Source: Coriaria nepalensis
Lineage: Eukaryota; Streptophyta; Magnoliopsida; Cucurbitales; Coriariaceae
DNA: 64,000 bases
NCBI GenBank assembly: GCA_027186245.1
Contig: CP114486.1
Coordinates: 9,686,501 to 9,750,500 of the forward strand
Direction of reading: 5' to 3'
The notes under the pieces were generated by a model that saw nothing but the letters and a program-made list of their open reading frames with translations, was not told the DNA's origin and did not search any database. Positions within the stretch are counted from its first letter, which is position 1, and each line of letters opens with the position of its first letter. Positions 48,601 to 55,680 of this stretch are shown here, in pieces. The position numbers and the translations under genes were made by a program.

Positions 48601-50253
48601 AAATGGTACAGGTTGGATCATTCAAGTCTGGCTTCTTTGTATCACCCGTGATGTAGCCAATTTTTCCTCTCCCCCTAACGTACATGCGGACAGAATGTGA
48701 CCATCTAAGAAAATTATCCCCATTCAATCTAATTGTAGTCATCTGAATGGGTGAGTTTTCTGATGGGTGTCATACAGTTTGAAGCTCGGGCTTAGGGAAG
48801 TGATCAGAGGTGACTTTAGACATCTTCTAGGGCAGCGGCAAACTGGTGTTAACCTAGGGTCTTATAACCTTGCTCTGATACCATAAAAACCGAGAATAAT
48901 GGTATGAAATAATACAACTCAACTTTTCTGTGCAAGATTATACAAACTTATAGACTCTTCTAGGATTCAAAATAGGAAAATAATCTACCTAATAAATAAC
49001 AGATCCCTATAGATACCATTCTACACCACTAATTACTCTATTTATCTAAATATGGAATTTACTCAAATATGACACATAATTATAGCCTAATTCCTAAGAT
49101 TCCGTTAATACTTTCAACATTATTATTATTATTATTACTATTGTTATCGATCTTGTTATTGCCCGTTTCTTCAATTTGTTTTATTTATTTTTTGTCTTCT
49201 TTTGCGCTATTTGAAGTTGAAAGTGTCGTGCTCTGTTGATAATTAGAATCATATATTCAGTTCTACAGATGTCTTCCATGAACCTGAAAGAGTTGAAGGT
49301 CCTTTCTTGAAAACTCCCGTTAGTAAGGTTCTTGGCCTATTCCCTTTCTGTCACAAATTTTACATCGCTCTGATTCAACAATTCCCTCGTGTACATTGCT
49401 CACTAGTTTTTGCTAGCTGCTTTTAGTTGCACCTTAAAGTCGATGTATTTATAAAAGAAAATGCTATATGATTAGAAAAAGAAAAGTTCTGAGCAGTATA
49501 TTTGAGCAACCAACATATGATATCCCAAATACAATGTCAAATTTCTTTTGTCAGATTTAAACTTTATGTTCTAACTCGTTTGACAAATGTGCATTTTTAA
49601 AGGTATCTTGTGGTTGGAAACATACTGCAGCAATCTCTGGTGAGAATTCTTTTGATGTTTCCTAATTTTTCATTTTTTAGAATGATATAATTGTAAGATT
49701 TCCTTATCATTACTGAACTTTTGTGGCATGAATATATGTATGATCCCCCAGATGGCAAAGTATACACATGGGGATGGGGAGGTTCTTATGGTACATTTTC
49801 CGTAGATGGACATTCTTCTGCTGGACAACTGGTTTGCTTCTCTACCCCTTTACCATATTTTCCAAATTTTATTCCCCTTTTGAGCTTATAAAATCTTATC
49901 CACACTCTTGTCGATGACTATATTTGGGAAGCTGGATAGATACTTTTATCTGAATGTCACAGCCATCATATCATCACTTCACGTATTATATTATAATTGT
50001 GATACAATAATATAGTAGCAGATTAATAGTACTAATCTGTCTTATATCTTCAGTTCACTTTCAATTTTATCTTTTTAAACTTTACTCTTCGTACTTGGTA
50101 AGTAATTTTGATATTCGCTTCTATGTATAATAGGGCCATGGCAGTGATGTGGACTACATAACACCAACGTTGGTTAAATTTGAAAAGAATGTAAAAGCGT
50201 TGCAAGTATCATGTGGGTTCAATCACACAGGTGCCATACTTGAGTACTCCTAA
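30684..50253 (+). CDS. RUG3: RCC1-repeat protein, probable mitochondrial RUG3-like factor (15 exons)
   Basis: Coding exons: 30684-30948, 37524-37600, 37893-37971, 42623-42682, 42816-42917, 43058-43151, 43305-43347, 43470-43515, 43693-43739, 43864-43966, 44257-44311, 49261-49327, 49603-49639, 49752-49831, 50134-50253. Every junction is GT-AG and in phase. They total 1275 nt, giving 424 residues with no internal stop. Residues 1-30 are rich in Arg, Ser and Gly without acidic residues, as in a mitochondrial presequence. From about residue 38, RCC1 blades follow, with motifs [61 protein letters not shown] and [11 protein letters not shown]. Arabidopsis RUG3, an RCC1/UVR8-like protein of similar size, is needed for splicing of mitochondrial nad2; orthology is my inference. 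Introns 1, 3 and 11 each hold an antisense LTR retrotransposon. The intron 1 donor (GTCCGC) is weak. Confidence 0.85.
31806..32102 (-). repeat. 3' LTR of the gypsy element
   Basis: Matches 36676-36972. On the minus strand it starts TGATGCAGATTAAC and ends GAGGTTTTCATCG; the expected final base A appears mutated to G. The stop codon of the polyprotein lies inside its first bases. Confidence 0.9.
32090..36618 (-). pseudogene. Gypsy gag-pol with chromodomain, broken
   Basis: Gag (36618-35643) includes [11 protein letters not shown] and [18 protein letters not shown]. The protease region (about 35600-34860) is badly decayed. The reverse transcriptase (about 34728-34080) has [15 protein letters not shown]. 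Its YFDD box reads YFNDILVFS (34310-34350), so a catalytic Asp is lost. The RNase H (34007-33575) has [18 protein letters not shown]. The integrase has an HHCC-type zinc part, [20 protein letters not shown] (33378 down), and a core with [10 protein letters not shown] and [10 protein letters not shown] (33167-32900). A chromodomain (about 32300-32130) has [18 protein letters not shown] and WMQAEEI. It would target integration through chromatin binding. Several stops and frameshifts separate these parts. Confidence 0.85.
32103..32116 (-). other. Polypurine tract of the gypsy element
   Basis: On the minus strand AAAGGAGCGGAAAT lies immediately before the 3' LTR. It primes plus-strand DNA synthesis. 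It also encodes part of the polyprotein tail (KGAEI), so tract and coding sequence overlap. Confidence 0.6.
36661..36672 (-). other. Primer binding site of the gypsy element
   Basis: Minus strand reads TGGTATCAGAGC, an exact match to the plant initiator tRNA-Met site, about three bases inside the 5' LTR edge. Confidence 0.9.
36676..36972 (-). repeat. 5' LTR of the gypsy element
   Basis: Direct repeat of 31806-32102 with multiple substitutions and small indels. On the minus strand it begins TGATGTAGATGCAG and ends GGGAGGTTTTTATTC just before the primer site. Confidence 0.9.
38414..38621 (-). repeat. 3' LTR of the intron 3 copia element
   Basis: 208 bp. On the minus strand it starts TGTTGGAAATAAAAAG and ends TAAAAGCTTTCA. 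It differs from the 5' LTR at three bases only. Confidence 0.95.
38629..42268 (-). pseudogene. Copia polyprotein (intron 3 element), near-intact pol
   Basis: A gag stub (42268-42080) starts [12 protein letters not shown] and reaches [23 protein letters not shown], then stops. The rest of gag and its zinc knuckle are missing. Next come the protease [12 protein letters not shown] (about 41960), the pre-integrase [12 protein letters not shown], and an integrase with LIHSDIWGP and FIDDHTR. Its second catalytic site reads LRTENGKKY, with Asp replaced by Glu. A frameshift near 41047-41030 breaks the integrase. A 524-codon frame (40699-39125) carries the reverse transcriptase with [19 protein letters not shown] and an intact [10 protein letters not shown] (39578-39598). 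The RNase H (39138-38629) has [10 protein letters not shown] and [14 protein letters not shown], separated from the reverse transcriptase by a frameshift and interrupted by one stop near 38934. Confidence 0.9.
42381..42392 (-). other. Primer binding site (intron 3 copia)
   Basis: Minus strand reads TGGTATCAGAGC directly next to the LTR end. Confidence 0.9.
42393..42600 (-). repeat. 5' LTR of the intron 3 copia element
   Basis: 208 bp, the same length as the 3' LTR. Its outer end is only 22 bases from the start of RCC1 exon 4 (42623), so that exon's acceptor region is largely the native 22 bases plus LTR. Confidence 0.95.
44326..44391. repeat. (ATT)n microsatellite, left arm
   Basis: Imperfect ATT/ATC trinucleotide tract that continues at about 49120-49145 on the far side of a copia insertion. 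It was a single microsatellite in intron 11 before the insertion. Confidence 0.85.
44392..44622 (-). repeat. 3' LTR of the intron 11 copia element
   Basis: 231 bp. On the minus strand it begins TGTTGAAAGTATTAACGG. It pairs with 48884-49119. A polypurine tract, CTTGAGGAGGAG, follows on its inner side (about 44623-44634). Confidence 0.9.
44630..48742 (-). pseudogene. Copia gag-pol (intron 11 element), broken
   Basis: Gag (48742 down) starts [21 protein letters not shown] complete zinc knuckle, [14 protein letters not shown], lies near 48190-48150. The protease is [14 protein letters not shown] (about 47925-47880). Integrase pieces (47254-46924) have the second catalytic site as LRTNNQTKY, with Asp replaced by Asn. 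The pol continues through 46630-46079 into a 478-codon frame (46066-44630) with reverse transcriptase and RNase [20 protein letters not shown], an intact [10 protein letters not shown] (about 45576-45596), [10 protein letters not shown] and [15 protein letters not shown]. Between these two frames only a single nonsense codon (TAG where Trp is usual, near 46080) interrupts. Several frameshifts lie in the gag and integrase parts. Confidence 0.9.
48872..48883 (-). other. Primer binding site (intron 11 copia)
   Basis: Minus strand reads TGGTATCAGAGC immediately inside the 5' LTR. Confidence 0.9.
48884..49119 (-). repeat. 5' LTR of the intron 11 copia element
   Basis: 236 bp direct repeat of 44392-44622. 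It is followed by the TTATT target duplication and the rest of the ATT tract. Confidence 0.9.
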
Positions 50254-51364
50254 GCTATACAAAGAAAGGTCTTAAAAGCTCTATACTCGTCTCCACTATA
50301 CTCATTCATTCATTCATTCATTATAGTCATACATGATATGTGAGTCGTGAATAATGAAATCGGCTATCTTCATACGTTTTTTCTCGGATATCACTAGACG
50401 ACGGGATAATCTAGATCAACATGTCTTATGGATGGATGTGGTTGTAGAATTAAGTTATAGAAAATGTCAACATATGTACAATTAGGTACTATAATATGGT
50501 AAAGCATAAAGTTAATGGATATTATTGGATAACGAATTGTGTACATCATGCTTTAAGTTGGAAATAATTGATGTAATAATATATTAGCAGTAGTTATCTA
50601 ACACGCAATGTTACCATCATTTTCATTACCTTCTCAAGAGTGAAGCTGTATGTGTACCTCATGCTCAGTAGGTTTGTTTTGTAACCAGGATAAGATGATC
50701 GCTTCATTTGTTGTGTTAAATAATGATATGGTGGTTTAGTTGTAGTACTCATATTATAAAACTCAGCTTATTAGTTATTCGATGACTAATTGTCTGGCCG
50801 TAAGAAATACCTTATATAATATTTATTTCGAGAATTCGAGGTTGGTCTTAAATCTTGACCATTTGAGATTATTAACTGAAGTTAGGACAAGCTTTATTTT
50901 GGTATAAATTTAATTGGCATGGAAAATAAAATGAATATGATTTTTATATAAACAATTTGAAAACAGTTCGGCATTTTTGCTCTCAAATAGAAATTTATAA
51001 TTTTTTTTTTTGTTTTTTTTAAATAAAGAATTGTAATATTGTACAAATGTAAATTTTAAAGATTCAAAATGAATTAGGAAGATAGTAGGGATTAAAAGTG
51101 GAATTAATATTAACCAAAGCCACTTTATTTTTGTCAGTCATGTTATTGTTACGATTAATGATAAATTCAAGTCTTGGGTAAATGGATAACTATGATTTTG
51201 AAGAAAAATTATTTAAAATATTTACTAAAAAAATTATTAGATGCTTAAGATGTAATTCAAAAATTATGAACTGTACATGTAATTCATAAAAGGTAATAAG
51301 CATGAATTTGTAAAATTATATAAGGATTAATATTTGCATTCATATACTCAAGAAATTTACACAA
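50254..51364. other. 3' flank of the RCC1 gene, no further gene
   Basis: It contains a short (CATT)n tract at about 50303-50324 and an AATAAT-type candidate polyadenylation signal near 50351. Beyond this is AT-rich DNA with no recognisable coding region up to the transposon gene at 51365. Confidence 0.45.
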
Positions 51365-53656
51365 TTACAAATTTATACGGCGGTGATAAATATTACATGC
51401 TATTTGACAGCGGAAAAAACATATTTTATCTTGACAAATAAGTATTAAATCAAGACTGTACACACAACCCCCTTTAACATTGCTTATGTCCTCATTCAAG
51501 CTAGCGACCATCTCGATCTCAAATAGCTTAAGACTGCATTCTATTTCATCGCTTTTCAATAGATACAGGAGCATGATGTTTAAAAATTTAAGCAATTCAG
51601 TTATCTTCTTATTATAGTACTTGTTACTGGATAAGTTATGGAGGATTTTGATATTTAAGGGAATGTAAAGCCAGTTCATGTGCTTCCATACGATACCACC
51701 AACTGGGTTATATCTCTCAACATAATCCATCATCATCAAGTCCACTTCTCATACATGAGTTAGCTGGTCCCCCTTTTTCAAAAAGGAAAAAGTAATATTC
51801 TAATAATTTCCCGAGAATAAGGGGAACACCTAATCTATGAAACCAGCAGGCTGGCCGAGTAATTGATTGAAATTTTGTTATCTTGTTCAGAGCAAGAACA
51901 TAACTCATCGACGTATTATAAAGAAAAAGAAAATCATAAATTAAATAAATAAATTATTAAGAAATTTATCCATAAATTTAATCAGTTTTGAATCCTTACA
52001 AAACTATGTAACAATGACTTAGGTTTTAGTATGTTCTCAAAACATTGTGTATCGTAGTGAATGCCATCGAAATATATGACAAGTGACTTGTCATGGGAAA
52101 ATTAAGATGAGTAAACTAGTGACATAACCATATATAACAAAAAAATAATTTAAAATGGAATAAATTCAAATATATACTTATGGCTCAATTTTGGCCTCTA
52201 ATCACGTCGGCATTACTATATCGTTTGACTTATTAGGTGTAAGGAGTGTCATTGCCTTCGATCCTTTTTTTCTTCTTATTTTTCATTTTTTTGCCTATGT
52301 CTGTAAAATGAGATATGATTGTCAGATCAAGCCTCCTCATCCTCTCACACTGTCTCGTCTCAAGTATAGGTGGGGCATATGACTCGGTCGAATCCTCTAC
52401 ATCTTCCTCACCTAAGTTTGGCATTGCTCGATCCATCGTAAGAGACACATCAGACATAGGTCACGGTGGAGAGTCATAGGGATAAAGAAAAGGAGATGTG
52501 GCAGGTAAAGGCGGTCACATCATCTTTGTTAGCTTCTTATCCATCTCATCTATCTAATTATTCACGTCATCTCTTAGTTCTATGAACATCTTCCCGAACT
52601 TCTCTATCCAATCCATAAAAAGAGTCTCCATCTTCTTCTCCAGCAATTCATAGTTCCTCTTACACTTACTTTTATCATTGTTATAATTCCCTTCATACCT
52701 TCTTCTTCTTCCTTTTTTTTTTTCCTTCATTTTCCTTCTTCTTCTTCTCCTTCTTGTTCCAATTCCCTAGCCAACATGTCTACAACTTCGTCGTCCTCAT
52801 CCTCGAAAGGTACCAAAGTCCATAAATACTCTTGAGCTGCTTCTTTCTTAGTTGGTTTCAGGATTCCCTGAGCGATGGGTTGTATTAAATGAAGGTAAAA
52901 GTCATTCAATACTTAATCAAGATAAAGTAAAATAGTTTAATTAATTCAATAAAAGAAATGCTTACATGTTTTTTCCTTATCCAAGTCTCAATAATTTAAT
53001 GAGTTATGGGTGGGTCTCTAGATGACCATCTTAAAATCTGACGGATGAGATTCTCTTTATTCTACAACCCGCTTTCCAAGATAAAGAATGGCTTCGTATG
53101 CAAATACCTACATATTAAAAAATGGATAAAGAAATGTAACTCAACAAAATGAAAGCCAAATAACAAATTAAAATAGAAAGTCTAACCTGTAAAGCCAATA
53201 GAAACCTATCTAAGGTATATGTTTCCTCTTTCTCCATCTCCTTTGGCGTCTTCTTCCGGTATCTATGTGCAAGGGTCTTCTCCTTAATATTCTTCTTAAG
53301 GGCTTGAATAATTTTCTCATAACTCACTTTACCATAAGGGTAACTAGTTAACTGGAAAAAATTATTGGCTATGCTCAATATAAATTATCGGATCTTATTC
53401 TTCTTCCCTTGAGCTCAGATGACTCTCTGAATGAAATAGACAAAAGCCAATTTCACAATTTCATCATCATCGTTCGTCCATGGGGCAACATTAATCTTAA
53501 TCTCCATGCAAACTCTGAAAGTTGTACACTCTTCCTACCAAGATACTTCCTCAACAGGTGGTTATCTTTTTCTATCCGCTTAATGATGTGGTAAGGAGGG
53601 TAATTATGATATTTCAACCCCGTCACCATGGAAAATTCCCTTAAACCGAACCACAT
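51365..53656 (-). pseudogene. DUF1985 / Ulp1-like protease transposon gene, broken
   Basis: Minus-strand remnant of the plant family that joins an N-terminal DUF1985 domain to a C-terminal Ulp1 (C48 cysteine) protease, usually carried by Mutator-like transposons. The DUF1985 part (53656-53115) reads MWFGLREFSMVTGLKYH, then DNHLLRKYLG, YPYGKVSYEKIIQALKKN and YTLDRFLLALQ. A linker (52909-52727) has LYTLVPFEDEDD-like acidic text (LWTLVPFEDEDDE) and a Glu-rich tail. The protease part (51745-51365) has YNPVGGIVWKHMNWLYIPLNI; the usual H-W pair and Asp strand are lost. It ends with CQIACNIYHRRINL, which matches the family's C-terminus. Stops and frameshifts separate the parts. I did not find terminal inverted repeats. 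Confidence 0.65.
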
Positions 53657-54040
53657 AAGCTTCTTCTTCTACTTAAATCACAACTCGTACGTCTTCTTAC
53701 ACTCGGCTCGTCGGAGAAGGAAAACATTTATAATTTGGCCAGAGTTTGTAAGATCTGCCTTCACATCAACAAAATCACCTAGACAAGTTCCTATAAATAA
53801 CTGTAATTATCGTAGAGTGAGCTTTTCTTTTATGTCAGCTATCATAGCTTCTAGCTTTGTTATCATAGTAATACAAAACTTAAAATGGAGACCATCATGG
53901 ATTACGAGTTGAAGTCAATGACGGATTGGAGGTTGATCACCCTGAAAGTAAGTAAATTATAAAGTTGAATGTTTGTATACATAAATATTTAAGCTAATAA
54001 ATAGTAAAATACTTCAATATTAAAAAAAAAAAAAAAAACC
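53657..54040. other. 5' flank of the DUF1985 remnant
   Basis: The minus strand may contain more of the same gene in broken frames, but the similarity is too weak to call. An A tract of about 17 bases ends the stretch near 54037. Confidence 0.4.
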
Positions 54041-54046
54041 ATGTGT

Positions 54047-54290
54047 TTTACGGGTCGAAGTGTCTCGAATTGTGAAAGGGATTTCGACATAGAGCACACT
54101 AGTATAATTGCTAGTTTATTCTATGGATCGAAGATCCTTTGACATGAGCCTCATCGACCCGTAGAGTAAATACTATGAGTTGAAGAATCCTTCACACGTC
54201 GAGACCCTTCAACCCGTAAAGTAAACTTTACGATTCGAAAGCCCCTTCACAGGTCCCTTCGACTCATAGAGTCATTTGTATGGGTCAAAA
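54047..54290. repeat. GGGTCGA inverted-repeat cluster (second locus)
   Basis: Variants of TACGGGTCGAAG and of its reverse complement (CATCGACCCGTAGAG at about 54152, TTCAACCCGTAAAG near 54208, TTCGACTCATAGAG near 54258) alternate about every 30-50 bp. They leave several short arms that could fold back on one another. It follows an A tract, as the related cluster at 24911-25012 does. Confidence 0.65.
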
Positions 54291-54949
54291 ACCCCTTCAC
54301 AAAATCATTTTTGAAAGAAGGTTTTAGGATGCTTATCGGATTGCTCGAAGAAGAGTTTTCCGATGTTGATTCTGGCACCATTTTTAACCTTCTAGTTTCT
54401 CGTTCAAGTAAGATTGAAAGATCATCTTCCTTTTTTTTTTTTGTTTGTCTTCTTTCGCATTCTTACGAGTTCGAGCTATTGTGATTTTTCAAAATGTACG
54501 GAGTTTGTTTTGAACAAAGATTTTGACTTCGAATGATTTGTGAGTTCGAATGAATTAATTAATAAAAGTTAAGAATGAAAATTCTAAATTTTAAACATGT
54601 GTTTGATAGAACATGACAGGAACGATGTGCAAATAACTGTCGTCATTCTTTTTATATGATAATCGCTCTCCGTACAAGAATGAATTTTTCATATTTCAAT
54701 TTGTCGCTCCCCTTATTTTAAGAGTTTCGCTACAGCAATTAACAATTTCCACATTCCTCCCTTTTTGTTTCTAACCTATATTTAGTATTTGAAAGGAACA
54801 TAAAGATTTTGAATTTTGAATTTCGTAAATAGAGTAAGAGAGAAAATCATCGCAATTTTTGAAACCAGTTATCACTTAATTCTAAAGAGATGGAGATTTA
54901 TAAATGTGGGTATCCGTTAGTCTAATACTAAATGAGAGTAAACAGGCAA
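54291..54949. other. Non-coding spacer
   Basis: AT-rich DNA between the GGGTCGA repeats and the promoter-like island. No open frame of interest and no recognisable repeat structure. Confidence 0.4.
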
Positions 54950-55390
54950 TAATTAAATAACTGTTCAAGGCCACTAAGCCATAACTAAAGTGGGCCCCGC
55001 TTTATGTCCTCATCAACCGTACACACTAAGCCCGAGGCCCTAAAGCCACGTGCTGATGTCCCTCTGCGAATTCGCCTGGACAAAATGGGCGACAACGGGA
55101 CCCACTACTTCAATTTGGGTACTCGATTTTTCCAGCGTACGATGAGGTCAGAAATCTGAGCTGCCCTCAGTTGACTCTTGGAAACTGGACCCCACTACCT
55201 CGTTGGTCGGGCTCTTTTTGTTATCTGCTCTGTTCTTTCTTGACCTTTTAACTTAATTGTAGACGTTAGATCTCTCCATCTGACGGTCCCGATCAAAAAT
55301 CCCATAATCGCCGTCTTTGGCACGACGTGTTTGACGGAAGAAACTGTTTAGTTGACCCAGCTATTCATCAAGAGAAATTCTTTGACCATA
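54950..55390. promoter_or_regulatory. Promoter-like island without a gene
   Basis: A block clearly richer in G and C than its surroundings, packed with known plant transcription-factor sites. These are a TCP-type GTGGGCCCC (54990-54998), a G-box CACGTG (55047-55052), and W-box cores TTGACT (55171) and TTGACC (55240, 55352 and 55382). No coding region follows on either side within several kb. It could be a distal promoter, a relic of a lost gene, or chance. Confidence 0.35.
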
Positions 55391-55649
55391 TAATATTTAC
55401 TATAGATCTCAATTAAATAAAATATATATAATTTATTTAAAAAAATTTAAATTATAATATGATATATATATAACTTTTTTTATACATTTTTTTACACAAC
55501 TTTAGATCTCTAGATAAAATTTAATTTAAAAATCAAAATTATTTGAAATTTTAACATATGTAAATTAAATCTTAAAAAAAATTTACGCTTTTCATCATTT
55601 TATTCTCAGTTCATCCGATCAACAAAGCAACTACTGCCAATTCTCTCCT

Positions 55650-55677
<28 letters not shown>
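55650..55677. repeat. Poly-C tract of 28
   Basis: Uninterrupted run of 28 C preceded by a CT-rich stretch. It is the only long C/G homopolymer in a window dominated by A/T runs. Confidence 0.95.

Positions 55678-55680
<3 letters not shown>

Larger units (their letters stand above)
44392..49119 (-). mobile_element. Ty1/copia element in intron 11
   Basis: A complete 4.73-kb element, antisense in intron 11, flanked by TTATT (44387-44391 and 49120-49124) inside an ATT microsatellite. The LTRs are 231 and 236 bp and differ at about 5% of positions plus three small indels, so it is older than the intron 3 element. Its polyprotein resembles that of the intron 3 copia in order and motifs and carries more stops. 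It starts 80 bases after the exon 11 donor. Confidence 0.95.

Noticed and set aside
49269..49327. Exon 12 starting at 49269
   Set aside because: It shifts the frame to an immediate TGA. The acceptor at 49260 keeps the frame and the conserved text.
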